Positions 1 to 11,696 of a stretch of 64,000 nucleotides of DNA are shown here, piece by piece (within the stretch, counting starts at the first letter, position 1; the number at the start of each line of letters is the position of its first letter). A program made the position numbers and the translations under genes. A model generated the notes under the pieces. The model ran no database searches and was not told where the DNA came from. It saw only the letters and a list, made by a program, of their open reading frames with translations. The stretch is from Silene latifolia (taxonomy: Eukaryota; Streptophyta; Magnoliopsida; Caryophyllales; Caryophyllaceae), in the NCBI RefSeq assembly GCF_048544455.1, contig NC_133526.1:11610001-11674000 (forward strand), read 5' to 3'.

Positions 1-994
1 TCCTACCAAAGTTCTTAACCTGCATAACCTTCGGCAAAATACTTTTATTAAGTTTATCATCCCCAGTCGGAGCCGACAAATCCCGCCAATAAATCGCATA
101 ACTGTCCATGCTACCACCACTACCACCATCAGGATCACTCTGAAAGTATGCACCCTTATGATGATACGTCTGCAGAAACTTCCATTTCTTCTTAGGCGCA
201 GAACTCGGCTTCTTCCTTTCCTCCTCCGTCATATTCCTCCTAACCCTATCACGCTTTATCCTCGCTATCTCTCTCGCTTTCCAGCTCTCGTATTCCTCCA
301 CCTCGTTCGTCTCATCATCTGTATCCACATCCCCAACATCTGCCGCCTTCTCAATTAAACTTTCCTGTATCTCATAATCCTCTCGTATCATCTCCACCAC
401 AATCTGCTTCGTCTCCGGCTTCCTTTCGGCAATCTTCCACTTCTCTGCCTCCACTAACGCCTGCATCACCGCCTCTAACCTCTCCCGCTCCGCAATCGTC
501 TCCCTCTCATGCTTCAGAACGTAAACAGGCTTCGCCATCGCCCTACGGATAGCTTCCTCCTCCTCCTCTTCCTCAGAATCCGTCTCGTACTCGCTTTCCT
601 CCTCATCCTCCACCGATGAAACTGCATCCTCATCCTCTTCGCGACGGAGCTTCAACAACCGCTCTCTAATCCTCCCTCGCTTCTCCTCTACCGCGTCCTC
701 GTCCTCCTCCTCGTCTTCCATGGCCGCGTCATCCTCCGCCGTAGACACTATCTCAGCCTGGCGAATTCTCCGGTGATCGGCGCGGATTTCATCCCGGTCG
801 ACGGCGCGGGAGTCGGCTAGACGGCGGAGACGGGGATCATCGGCAGAATTGATATCATCGATGAATTTTCGTTTGCGATTGGAGGAGGAAGTTAGGGTTT
901 GGCGGAGATCAGCGTCTTCTTCGGCTTCTTCAGCCCAATCAGGGGCCTTTCCTCGCCAATAACGATGAATTTTCGTTTGTCCGATCATCGACAT
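1..994 (-). CDS. MFAP1: MFAP1-like spliceosome protein (N-terminal part, runs off the window)
   Basis: One uninterrupted minus-strand reading frame of about 331 codons starts at ATG 994-992 (protein begins MSMIGQTKIHRYWRGKAPDW) and is still open at base 1, so the C-terminus and stop lie outside the window. The frame is rich in Glu, Asp, Arg and Lys. It shows the microfibrillar-associated protein 1 layout: an acidic middle (residues about 100-165), then YVLKHERETIAERERLEAV, then the basic end of the core with KKKWKFLQTYHHKGAYFQ and RDLSAPTGDDKLNKSILPK. Family knowledge: MFAP1 is a nuclear pre-mRNA splicing factor of the B complex, and plant homologues are about 430 aa, so roughly three quarters is present. 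No intron is seen in this part. Very sure of the family; the symbol is by homology. Confidence 0.93.
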   Translation of the reverse strand, partial: MSMIGQTKIHRYWRGKAPDWAEEAEEDADLRQTLTSSSNRKRKFIDDINSADDPRLRRLADSRAVDRDEIRADHRRIRQAEIVSTAEDDAAMEDEEEDEDAVEEKRGRIRERLLKLRREEDEDAVSSVEDEEESEYETDSEEEEEEEAIRRAMAKPVYVLKHERETIAERERLEAVMQALVEAEKWKIAERKPETKQIVVEMIREDYEIQESLIEKAADVGDVDTDDETNEVEEYESWKAREIARIKRDRVRRNMTEEERKKPSSAPKKKWKFLQTYHHKGAYFQSDPDGGSGGSMDSYAIYWRDLSAPTGDDKLNKSILPKVMQVKNFGR

Positions 995-1110
995 GGTGAA
1001 TGAGAAAGAGAAAATTAGGGTTAGGGTTTGGCGGGAGTGAAGATTTTTAAAATTGATTTGGGAAATTAGGATAGATGTTTGGAGAAGAGGATACTCGTGT
1101 ATATATACGA
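995..1110 (-). promoter_or_regulatory. MFAP1 leader and core promoter with telo-box and TATA element
   Basis: Directly upstream of the MFAP1 ATG, positions 1015-1031 read TTAGGGTTAGGGTTTGG on the plus strand. On the gene strand this is a doubled AAACCCTAA telo-box, common in leaders of plant growth-related genes. A TATATATA stretch at about 1100-1107 is placed to act as the TATA box, with a transcription start perhaps 30 bases nearer the gene. The placement is inferred from motif and distance only. Confidence 0.5.
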
Positions 1111-1159
1111 ATTAGAAAGTCGGTTAGAGGGTTCAGAATTCAGATGGGCTACCCGGAAT

Positions 1160-1380
1160 CCGTCTCCTAAAGTTGTTGAGATCTTACTCAAAGTTGTTGA
1201 GCTATTTTACAAGTATCTTACCCAAAGTTGTTGAGCTATTTTACAAGTTATTGAGCTATTTTACGAAGTTATTGAGTTTAATAATTATTCTGTTAAGCTC
1301 AATAATTTTGTACCATAACTCGATAATTTTGTTAACAAAACTCGACAACTTTGTAACAAAGCTCAACTATATTGAATAAA
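1160..1380. repeat. Imperfect short repeat cluster (GTTGTTGAGCTATTTTAC type)
   Basis: The phrases AAAGTTGTTGAG, TATTGAGCTATTTTAC and their degenerate complements recur several times over about 200 bases. The left half reads GTTGAG and the right half reads CTCAA/CTCGA, giving a loosely palindromic, AT-rich block upstream of MFAP1. The 68-aa reading frame here (1173-1379) is a by-product of the repeat. Confidence 0.45.
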
Positions 1381-3769
1381 GTTGTATATACACCCAGTTG
1401 TATAATATATTAACTGAATATATCAAATACTCTCTTTTATTTACCACTTTTTAAAGGTTAATGTATTTTATAGTATTTTGTTTCCAAAATTACTAACTTT
1501 GTTTAAGTATTAAAACTTTAAAATTTGGTACCATTGTACTTTTTTAGTGGAAAAAAGATTTGGGTAGACCGCTTTACAAACCCTTCACTTAATAAACACA
1601 CCGTACTTTTTTATCTCTGAATTTTTTACTTTACTTAATCATCTTCAAGTTTACCGGCTTCAATTCCGCCACTCTTCTTCAAATTTTTTGATGCATTTTG
1701 TCTACTAACTTAAGGTGTATATGATGATCGTAGTTAACTATTTTCATTGATTTATTCAATATTTTTTTTAAATTACATTTAGAGCTGTCTAATTGAAAAT
1801 TTAAAATCTCTAATATTAGAAATTTTATCCGTATAAAGTTGATTGTTTCCATTAGTTATAGTAATGAAGTTCACGTCCTTTTTTATTTAATTTCACTTCA
1901 AGAACAAACCCATAAAATCCCTTTTCTAAACCTCAATTTCCTTTTAAAAATTGAAAATTAATTGCGTTCATTTTTTTTTCAACTGAAATAATTTTCATTA
2001 TAAATCTAAAAATATTCATAATTACATAACTCTATTTTATATATGAAGATGATCGATGAAGAAGTGTGAAAAAAGAGAAAAAGAGAGTTAGAATAGGGGC
2101 TTGTTTGGTTGCCCATAAAAATCATGAGATTTTAGATTTCCTTAGAACTGTAAAAACATGATGTTGTTTGGCCAAAATCACAAAAACTTCAGAGAGACGG
2201 TATCTCAATAGCGTTATTGGGAGACCTCTTACATAATAGGGTAAGGGACCCACTGTATTTCATTTTTCTCTATTATGTCTTCCATTAAATTAGTGGGAGA
2301 CAGTATCTCATGAGACCTACTGGGCCAAAATATGGGGAGTAGAAATTCCCACAAAATTTACTTCCTCAATTATGTGGGAGTCACTCACCAAGCCCTCTTT
2401 TGGTCATTGGAAGTTCCCACATAAATTAACTTCCTACATGCAAACCAAATACTTTTTTTGGAAAGTCATATGAATTTTTTCAGATTTGCATGAATTTTCA
2501 ACTTGAAGTTCCTAGGAACTAAAAAGATTAAACATAGGGGAGCAGAAGAAGAAAATGAAATGGTTGATAATAAATAATTTTTGAAATGACCAGAATATTC
2601 CTCTTTTACTTGCCTGAAATGGGTTTTGTTACCATTGAAAATAGTAATTTTGAAAAGAATTTATGAACGGAAAAAAAATAGTAGTAAATAAAAGGAGTAA
2701 TTGATAATTTATCCTAATTTTATAATATAAAGTTTTTGAGACTCCTTTACGTAAATATTAAGATTATATACTAATTACTATAGTTCCTTTTTTAACATAA
2801 TTTTCTACACAATGCAGCATCTAAATTTGTAACATAAAAAAAAATTGAATAATTGAAGTGAAATTGACAAGTACCCCGAGCTCCATTTTTCACGGTTTTG
2901 GGCCACCTCAAAAAATGAGGCCAATTCCAATTCCGTCTATGAACACATGCCATTTTCCGGCCTAAAACTCTTCTATGATGAGTTTAGAGCCTTTTTGCCT
3001 AAGATATTAAGTCTTGAAGAGGATTAAATCTGGTGCAAAAGAGAACAAAACAGCCGGGTGGTCCAATGGGCACGATTTTGGAGAGAAGTACAACCATCGC
3101 TTTCAAGCTTTCTTCTTTTGTCTAGGCAAGCTTTAAGGGACCTTTTGTTGCAGGTTTTGGGTCTTATACTCCTTATGGACGAGCCCCACCAGCTACCCAA
3201 GAAGTCCTTATAAGATAAATAAGTAAAGCACGCCAAAAGATTGAAAGAAGCTTATACAATTACCAACAATCTTCTTTATTTCATTTGTCTTGTAGCCTTT
3301 TTTTTTTTCCAGATTGTGTAAGGCCCTATGAGCCGTTTTTATGTCTCTTTAGGAGACCATTGTGAGCCCTTAGATGCTATGTTAGATGTATGGCTAGGAT
3401 TAGATTGGAACCTCTATATTAGGTGCTCTAAACCTATGTAAGAAATCAGATTTGAGTGAATTAAAGAATGAGTTTGAAACTGAAGTTTTCAACCAATTTT
3501 CTTCTTGCTTAGTGCGGAAAACCCCTAATTCCAAGGCTTAAACCTGCTTTGTGATCTAGTTTAAGTCATATCCTTGTGTTTTGGTTACTTTGAGTCGATT
3601 TTTCAGCCATTTTCAACCGTCCATTTGAGTGTTCAAATCAAGTCCTTAGAGTTTATGTCCAAAGCTTTGTTATTTGTGTTCGTTTTAATCTCCTCTTAAG
3701 CACACGAAACAGTCTACTAAACTGTTAAAAACCGAATCTTATTTATCCAAAAATCGAGTCTTGAGTATT
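1381..3769. other. AT-rich intergenic DNA with unclassified repeat debris
   Basis: No gene is recognisable. Around 2100-2530 the sequence begins GGGGCTTGTTTGGTTG, a phrase typical of one end of plant DNA-transposon MITEs, but I could not find a matching inverted end or target duplication. Inside it 2196-2226 can fold as a hairpin (GGTATCTCAATA against TTATTGGGAGACC). From about 2860 to 3770 the composition is less AT-rich and looks like an old transposon fragment, but no coding motif is visible. Confidence 0.35.
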
Positions 3770-3774
3770 TACTT

Positions 3775-4804
3775 TGTGAAAATATGAAGAGAGTATGAGA
3801 TGTAATCCCCCCTACTACTAAGAGAATAAAAATTCTCTTAGTTTTCCCTCTAAAAGGCATCTATCTAAATAAGGTAACAAAGAAAAAAAATTTCATTACA
3901 TTATTATCTTTTCAATTAATATATTCTTGTAATTAAACTCTAATTTTTTTAATTAAAATTCATATTTATAACTTTTTCATTAAAATCCATAATTTATTAT
4001 GCAATCATTTCCATTTCCATAGATATTATTCTTCATCAGTTTCACTCTAAAATTACGCAAACCTGTTTCTTATGCAATCTTTAACATAATTATTGACATC
4101 ACTTACACCCTAAAACTACGTAAATTTGTTTATTATATTATCCTCATCAGTTACACTCTAAATATGGTATATTTTAAAGGACGTAACCATTTTTATGTAT
4201 TTTTTTAATTTAAAAAAATATTAGTCTAATTATTCGTAAATTGTCTTTTTAAGTGCGTGCTATACTTTATTTACATGTTTTTGTTATATAGTTTATACGC
4301 TTTTAAATTAGATTTTACATTTTTACATCACTTAATTGTAATTTAATGTCATAAATTAGTTTCATGCAATGATATAGCATTATAGAGTTAATTTTTATAG
4401 TAAAGTAAAAATGGTTTAAGACAAAAATAACTTAACTTAAAGTGTCTTTTGATGGTAATAAACTCTCATTTTCTACCTCTTACTAAGATTATATTAGTAC
4501 ATTATAACATTAAATGTACAGTTAATTTATGCAATTAATTTAATGAGAATGTCTCTTTGTAAAACAAAACTAAAAAATAGCGTGCTGTAGCACGGGGATC
4601 TACACTAGTTGTGTTATTATGCTTGATAAACAAAACAAACGTACATCATGACTCTTTATACAATTCTAGTAGATCTCCAAAACCTATCTTTCCTAACTAT
4701 TTTCCTAATATTAGGTAACTAATATATTTACATTACCTAAAACATCAAGATCATATATTTACAATATTACTAATATTAATAAGAATATTCTCCATATTCT
4801 TACA
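3775..4804 (-). repeat. 3' LTR of the Copia element, split by a Helitron
   Basis: The LTR is in two parts, 3775-3805 and 4609-4804 (227 bp together), which join without gain or loss to match the intact LTR at 9310-9533. The split point is between A 3805 and T 4609. The inserted 803 bp have Helitron ends. The purine tract at 4805-4815 marks the inner boundary. Confidence 0.93.
3806..4608 (+). mobile_element. Non-autonomous Helitron inside the Copia 3' LTR
   Basis: The 803-bp insert starts with TCCCCCCTACTACTAAGAG and ends with CTAG at 4605-4608. About 12 bases before the end is a perfect hairpin, CGTGCT/AGCACG with a GT loop (4580-4593). It sits between A and T and makes no target duplication. 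The intact second LTR supplies the empty-site sequence. The 5' TC, 3' CTRR, subterminal hairpin and A/T target are the defining Helitron signs. The interior is AT-rich and has no Rep/helicase coding, so it must have been moved in trans. Confidence 0.93.
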
Positions 4805-4815
4805 CTCCCCCTCAA
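4805..4815 (-). other. Polypurine tract of the Copia element
   Basis: The minus strand reads TTGAGGGGGAG directly before the 3' LTR, the expected place and composition for plus-strand DNA priming. Confidence 0.8.
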
Positions 4816-7800
4816 GTTGGAGCTCTTGGTAAACCGAGACCCAACTTGTATTGCAGATGATCAAATGATTCTCCTCCGAGTGCCTTTGTAAATAAATCTG
4901 CTATCTGTTCCTTGCTTCTGACATGGGAAGTATTAATTGTATTGGAAACCAAATGCTGTCGCACAAAGTGACAGTCTATCTCTATGTGCTTTGTTCTGTC
5001 ATGAAAAACTGGATTTCGTGCTATATGCATAGCCGCTTAATTATCACAAGATAAATTCATTGGCTTTGTGTGAAAAATTCCTAGCGATGCTAGGAACGAC
5101 TTAATCCATATCAATTCACTTGTGGCCACACTCATAACTCTATACTCTGCTTCTGCTGTTGATTTAGCCACCGTCACTTGCTTCTTTGCCTTCCATGATA
5201 TTGGTGATTGCCCAAGTGAAACGAAATACCCACTGAGTGACCTTCTAGTCATAGGACAACTCGCATAATCCGAGTCACAGTATCCTTGTAGCTGCAAGTT
5301 CGAATCCGTCTTGAATATAATTCCCTTACTTGGATTTCTTTTAATATATCGTACCACTCTTAGAGCCGCATTCCAGTGCTCTTTTCTTGGCTCGTTCACA
5401 AACTGAGACAATATATGAACTGAGTATACAAGATCAGGTCTCGTAATAGTCAAATAAACTAACCTTCCGACCAAATGACGGTATTTCATTATGTCTCGCA
5501 ACACGTACCCTTTTGCCAACCCCAAATTATGCCGCTGTGCCATTGGCGTATAGGCCGTCTTTGCGCCTTTCATACCTGTTTCTTCTATGATGTTCATGGC
5601 ATATTTTCTTTGATTCAAAAACAAACCATCTACACTGTGTGCCACCTCTATTCCTAGGAAGTATTTCAATTTTCCCAAATCTTTTATTCCAAATTTCTTG
5701 TCTAGGAATTGCTTGAAATGAGCACAAATACTACTATCATTACTAACCACAATCATGCCATCTACATAGACCAAGACTCCAATGAATTTTCCATCTCGAT
5801 TATATGTGAACAGTGAGTAATCGGCCAGGGACTGAGTGAACCCATAAGACTTCATTGACACCGTTAACTTTGCAAACCAATTACGCGAAGCTTGTTTCAG
5901 CCCGTAAATAGATTTCAGAAGTTTACATACCTTGTTCCCTGCCTCATTTTCGAAACCTTGTGGTACCCTCATATAAACCTCTTCATCAAGGTCACCATAT
6001 AGGAAAGCATTGTTAACGTCTAATTGCTCAATATGCCAGCCCTTGATGACCGCTACTGCCAACATACATCTCACACTTGTCATTTTTGCCACCGGAGCGT
6101 AAGTTTCGTGAAAATCAACTCCTTCAACTTGGGTAAAACCCTGTGCTACAAGTCTTGCCTTATACCGTTCTATTGTTCCGTCTGCCTTGTATTTTATTTT
6201 GTATACCCATTTGCACCCGATAGGTTTCTTTCCCTTTGGCAAGTCGACAACCTTCCAAGTTCCATTTGCCTCCAAAGCACCAATCTCCTTTCTCATGGCC
6301 ACTCGCCATCTCTCGTCTTTAGCTACTTCATGGTAATGGCCAGGCTCACGGTTTCCATCAATGGTGGCCAGAAGTGCCCTGTGAGAATTTGAAAAACAAT
6401 CGGTGAACATAATCGATTAATGGGTAACGCGTACCTGACTTGGAAGACTGATTTTGTGCGTGGTGAGCAGTCGAGTTCGGGGTAATTATTCTAGTGGATT
6501 TGCAAAAATAGTCCTTCTTCCACGCTGGCTCAAATTTATTGCGTGCTCCTCGACCCATTCTTTCTTCCTCAGCATCAATACTCGTACCTGTTTCTGGCCC
6601 TGCTGTTTCAGCAACTGTTTCAGAATGCTGCATTTCCCTCGCTGCATCAGTGTGATCCTGAGTGTTTAATGACTCCCCTGTCACCTGTTCCCCTTCACTT
6701 TCCTCATGATTGTCATCTCCTTCTCCCCCTGACCCATCACTCCCCCTTACACCGGTAGACACCTCGTGATCAATGGTGTAATCAGTATGGGTTTGGGTGT
6801 TATTGGGACTGTCAGAAATAGTCTGTGAATTATTGCCAGTGCTTGCATCTAAATAGGGAAAAAAGTGTTAATAAAACACGACGTCTCGGGATACAAAAAC
6901 TCTCTTCTCGCGAAGGTCAAAAAATTTCCACCCTTTTTTGCTATGTGGGTACCCTATAAATATGCATCGCTTTCCCCGCTCCCCGAATTTGTCTCGTGAT
7001 TTCTCTTTATTGTGTGCATAACATAAACATCCAAAAATTTTAACATTATCAAAATTGGGTTTTTTTACGATACAAGAATTCATAGGGTGTCTTTCCTTCT
7101 AGCAAAGGTGTGGGTGTGCGATTTATTAAGTATGCCGCCGTCAATATACATTCTCCCCAAAATTGCAAGGGTAAACCCGCTTGGAATCGTAATGCCCTTG
7201 CCTTTTCTAAGATGTGACGGTGTTTTCGCTGAACTCTGCCATTCTGTTGGGGTGTATCTATGTTACTAGTCTGAAACACAATACCATTTTCTTCATAATA
7301 ACATTGCATTGTCCCCGATAATAATTCGGTTCCATTGTCACTCTGTATGATTTTGACACATTTATCGAATTGGGTCTTGACCATTTGACAAAACAATTTC
7401 ATATAATCTCCAGCCTCGCTCTTTTCTTTCATTAGGTATACCCATACTCCTTGACTATGGTCGTCAACAATGGTAAAAAAATAATGTGCTCGTGTCAAAC
7501 TAGCAACCCCATACTTTCCCCATATATCACAATGTATAAGTCCAAACAAATCAGTGCATCTTTTATTATTGGGTTGAAACGGGGTACGAGTCTGTTTCTC
7601 TCTACAACAAGAATCACAAATTGCATCGGAATTCCAAGATAAATTTCGTCCTATTAAATTATTAAAACGAGAAAGAATACTCTTGGATGAATGCCCAAGT
7701 CTTTGATGCCATAATCTACTCTCCTTTGCAACATCAGTCCGTGCTACTGACTCCGTCTTCTTATTTCGAAAATAATAAACCCCTTATCGATGCTCATCCC

Positions 7801-8053
7801 GTCCAATCTCCGTCCTCGAAGTCTGTTCCTGCATTACACAATAATCAGGATAGAATGTTATTACGCAATTGTTTTCATGAATTAACCGTTGAACGGAAAT
7901 GAGGTCACATGTAAGCGAAGGCACATATAAGACATCTTTCAAAATGAATTTTTCTCCTAATTGAACTTCCCCATGGATGCTTGCTTCAACCCTTCGTCCA
8001 TCAGGTAAGCTCACGCTTGACAGGCTCTCGACCCATGAATTTTTCAGCAAGTC
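4812..8053 (-). pseudogene. Copia pol (protease, integrase, reverse transcriptase, RNase H), disabled
   Basis: Protease continues to 7786 and meets a stop at 7784-7786. A pre-integrase zinc-finger region (about 7560-7720) and integrase core (7049-7549) follow, with HCDIWG, QSDNGTE and NIDTPQQNGR around the D,D,E residues. A one-base slip in a T7 run at 7060-7066 (A7 on the coding strand) shifts the frame. A TAA at 6868-6870 and another frameshift near 6405 precede reverse transcriptase (5037-6410: GCKWVYKIKYKADGTIERYK, LDVNNAFLYGDL, LVYVDGMIVV). The catalytic YVDD is YVDG here. TAA 5037-5039 separates RNase H, which continues at 4812-5030 ([19 protein letters not shown]). The protein cannot be made whole. 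Confidence 0.9.
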
Positions 8054-9247
8054 TCATCTACCTGTCATGTGATGAGACGCCCCGCTATCTATTAACCACT
8101 CGACATCAACTGTAACTTTCATACCTTGTAATTTGTCGCTTCCTTCTGGGCTTGCACTTATCAGAATCCGGAGCCTTTTTATTTCTGCATCAGTGAAGGG
8201 AATGTTCGTCTTTGTCGCGTCATTCTGCTTTCCTGCAGATCCTCCCATCATTGCATTGGCTTGATGTGTGCTGCTCTGTCCACGCCCCCTGCCTCTGCCA
8301 CGGGTACCAGTGCCACGGTAAGACCCTGCTCCTCTTCGTCCTCTTCCTCTATCTCTTGCCTTCACCACCTCATGTCCGTATTTATCATAGCAATTGTCTT
8401 CCGTGTGGTAGAATTTTCCACAGTGAGTGCATTGAGGGGGCGGTACTTCGTCATCACTGTCCATCTTTGCCATCTGCCCCTGTCCTTTTCCACCTCCGTA
8501 TGTTCTCGCTGCCATGGCTGCCTCATGTCTCTCCTTCTTTACTTTGGTAAGGGAAGCATGCCTTTGTTCTCTCAAAGTCACGGCATAAACACGACTCAGA
8601 CTAGCTATTGGGTCTTCCATCAACAGATTAGTTCGAATATTGCCATATAACTTCGAATCTAATCCCATTAAAAATTGATGTACCCGTTCTTCCTCTCGCT
8701 CTTTCGCTATTGAAGCTGCTGCTCCACATGTGCAAGACTTAATCTTGCTGTAATTCGCCAATTCATCCCATATCGTCTTCAATTTCGTGTAGTATTCTAC
8801 CACTGTATCTTTTCCCTGTTTACATTCATTCAATTCACTCTTCAACTGATGTACCCTCGGTGCATTGCCCGCTGAGTACCTGTCACGCAACTCGTCCCAC
8901 ACATCTTTAATGGGTTGCGTAAAGGTTATACTTGGATGTAGTTTTGGGTCAATAACATTCCGAAGCCATGCTCGTAACATTGCAGTGCATTGTCTCCAGG
9001 CAACCGCCTCAAGACTTTCTTCATCTCCATCCATCTCCGGTTGCTTAACTTTGCCTTCGATGAAAGCTAACTTATTTTTTGCATCCAAACCGTTTTTGAC
9101 AGCATCTGCCCACATTTCATAATTATTGCCATCAAATACGATTTGCGTGACATTCAAATTAGGATTGTTAGAGGGATGAAGATAAAGAGGCGATGTTATG
9201 GGAATCGTCTTTGGACCACTCCCGCCTATTCCTCCGTCACCAGGCAT
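8054..9247 (-). pseudogene. Copia gag with start of protease
   Basis: A 397-codon frame starts 63 bases inside the 5' LTR boundary. The N-terminal part (about residues 25-230) has the Copia Gag layout with FDGNNYEMWADAVKNGL. A zinc knuckle of CX2CX4HX4C form follows (CTHCGKFYHTEDNC, about residue 275), then an Arg/Gly-rich stretch. The end reaches the protease active-site motif WLIDSGASHHMTG. The frame is closed by TGA at 8054-8056, where family members read on. The next codons continue the protease in the same frame, so this is one nonsense change in a gag-pol polyprotein. Function in the cycle: capsid formation and RNA packaging. Confidence 0.9.
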
Positions 9248-9295
9248 GGTGAACGTTTCTGACTTATGTATCTTTATTTTTGCTGGATCGTTTAA

Positions 9296-9309
9296 GGCTC
9301 ACGATACCA
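9296..9309 (-). other. Primer-binding site of the Copia element
   Basis: Immediately inside the 5' LTR the minus strand reads TGGTATCGTGAGCC. The first seven bases match the common plant initiator-Met primer-binding site TGGTATCAGAGC and the rest diverges. The position next to the LTR end supports the role. Confidence 0.7.
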
Positions 9310-9533
9310 TGTGAAAATATGAAGAGAGTATGAGATGTAATTGTGTTATTATGCTTGATAAACAAAACAAACGTACATCATGACTCTTTATACAATTCTA
9401 GTAGATCTCCAAAACCTATCTTTCCTAACTATTTTCCTAATATTAGGTAACTATAGTTACATTACCTAAAACATCAAGATCATATATTTACAATATTACT
9501 AATATTAATAAGAATATTTTCCATATTCTTACA
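9310..9533 (-). repeat. 5' LTR of the Copia element (224 bp)
   Basis: Uninterrupted LTR that lies upstream in element orientation, beginning TGTAAG at 9533 and ending TTCACA at 9310. It matches the split LTR on the other side. The main differences are near 9452-9460 (3-bp indel) and an ATTTTCC versus ATTCTCC change near 9517. The outer end abuts the TACTT duplication and the inner end abuts the primer-binding site. Confidence 0.93.
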
Positions 9534-10048
9534 TACTTCAACTAATTTAATAAAATAAAATCATAAAGATTAAAGAAGAAAAAACATAGTAATATATATT
9601 GAACCATATCAGAAATAACTGATCATCCTGATTTACATGAGGACGATCAATCTACCAAGTCAAGTCTAATAGTTGCACATAACACTTTAGTACATTGTTT
9701 GAACACATGACCTATAAGTTTAAGCAAATTTGAAGGGCACACCATAAAAAATCAAAAGGTTAATTACATGTAGAATGAACTCATTCTTTGCCAAATAGAG
9801 TTGATGCCTTAAACATTGAACCTTACTCTTTTCTGTGAGCGTCCGAACTCGGGAAGACCTCGGCGTATACCCATATGACCGGGGGTCGGAGGACCTCACT
9901 ATTTTGACGATACTCTAACACACTTATTATAAATACTCCTACTCCTATCGCTTGTGAGATGATAACAGACCGATTCAGAAGCAAACGTAAACATATGACG
10001 AAACTCAGCTTATACAAGTTTTTGCCCAAGAGAACTGAAGCTACAAGG

Positions 10049-11665
10049 TCATAGACCTTGTACCATTCTACGATGTTTCACAGCTTCATTGGCCACTGAA
10101 GCTGCAAGCCGCGCTCGTTGAGATATACAATCAAAGTTGCCTTGTTTAACCGATTCTTCCTCAAAAATGGCATCAGATAGGACTACTGCAGATGCTCCTC
10201 GTATGATGTATTCCCGAATTTGACCTGCAAGGAATAAAATTATTTACATTATTTATCCTACCCTACAAAAGGTAAGATAAACTCACAAATTTTAAAGACA
10301 AAATGTGAATGAGAGTCAGTACCTATACTGATTCCCTGAGAAGCAACCATGGGGATATGACCGAAAGGCTTCTTGAGAGCCGCTATGTACTCAACACCAC
10401 CTAATGCAGACACAGGGTAGAGCTGTCCGAACAAGAGCATGTTATAAATAAGTTCCCTTGATTGTCCTATTTACGAGATTATGTGTAGCGAAAGAAAGAC
10501 AAATGCACCTTCACTATTATGGCACCAGCATTATAAGCAGTCAATATCTGCAAAATCAATAGTGGAATTAATTAAATTAATGTTTAATTTGTGAATGTTC
10601 AATAATAATAAAACAGTTAACCACCAATAAGCATACTTCTGTTGGAGTCATGACACCAGGTATGTATAAAACTTCATCATCTTTGATATTCAATAATATA
10701 TCCTGTTGAGAGAACACCGTGTATTAATTATTAAGTGTCGGATACTGATATATATGCAAGGCGGCTTAACATACAGTTAAGAGAGGGTATGTATGTATGT
10801 ACCTGAATCATTACAGGACTCATGAGGAACTTGGCACCAACCTTTATTGCTTCTTTAGCATCCTCGGCTTTTAGAATTGTTCCAACCTAAAACACATGAT
10901 GACAATTATCGGTTTTGGTTGAGATGGTTCATCTATCATGGTATCAGAGCATCGTGACCTAAATGTTAGGTCACGGGTTCGAATCCTAGCACCTCAAAAC
11001 TCTCTCTTCAAGCTCAATGGTCATTTGAGTGAGGGAGCGTAATAAGAATAGTTAATTATTCCTATTAATAACGATGGGATTAAGAAACGAGGAAAGGTGG
11101 TAATGTAACCCCTAATGTGATTGTTGGATACTCCTTGAGTAGTTGGTGTAAAACCTACAACAAAGAGGAAAGGACAATTAGCAAAAACAATAAAGTTAAT
11201 TAAAAAGCGAGGAAATTAAATCACATGATGAGCAGAACAACCTCAAATACATCTGGAGTAGACATCACCACTTCCAACTACACACATGACACATTGAAAT
11301 TGAAATTCAATTCAAAACAACTAAGTTGGGAATGAAGATATCTAAATCCAAAAGAAAAACTCACAACTTGGATTCCACTGTTTAATGCAGCTCGTGCAGC
11401 TCCAATTGCTAGCTCCGCACTGAAACATTGAACACAATTAAAATTAAATGGGACGGTCTCATGATAAGAGTAGTTATTAAAATTGAATATTAGTTGACGT
11501 ACATAAATTATAATGTGGGACGGTCTTATGATAAGAGTAGTCATCAAAATTTAGTAATAGTGAGACCGGCCCACACAAGAATTACTGCTATATATAATAG
11601 AGAAAATACCTGGGGGCACGAAGGCAAGCAATGAGGCCAGAAGTTTGGATGTGAGAAAGAGTATT

Positions 11666-11696
<31 letters not shown>

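Larger units (their letters stand above)
3775..9533 (-). mobile_element. Ty1/Copia LTR retrotransposon, structurally complete, coding-defective, with nested Helitron
   Basis: Two near-identical LTRs (3775-4804, interrupted, and 9310-9533) run from TGTAAGAATATGG to ATTTTCACA in element orientation. They are flanked by the 5-bp target duplication TACTT at 3770-3774 and 9534-9538. The primer-binding site TGGTATCGTGAGCC (9296-9309 on the minus strand) partly matches the initiator-Met tRNA type. A purine tract adjoins the 3' LTR at 4805-4815. The internal order gag, protease, integrase, reverse transcriptase, RNase H defines Copia. Without the Helitron the element is about 4.96 kb. The LTRs differ by about two substitutions and a 3-bp indel, so insertion looks recent, yet the coding region has at least four in-frame stops and two frameshifts. 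Confidence 0.95.

Noticed and set aside
158..358. 66-aa plus-strand frame
   Set aside because: It is the antisense shadow of the MFAP1 coding region.
2100..2530. A complete MITE starting GGGGCTTGTTTGGTTG
   Set aside because: No matching inverted end or target duplication could be found.
3024..3236. 70-aa minus-strand frame
   Set aside because: No recognisable domain, and the composition suggests transposon debris or chance.
6024..6392. 122-aa plus-strand frame and other plus frames within 4.8-9.3 kb
   Set aside because: They lie opposite Copia gag-pol on the minus strand and show no family motif.
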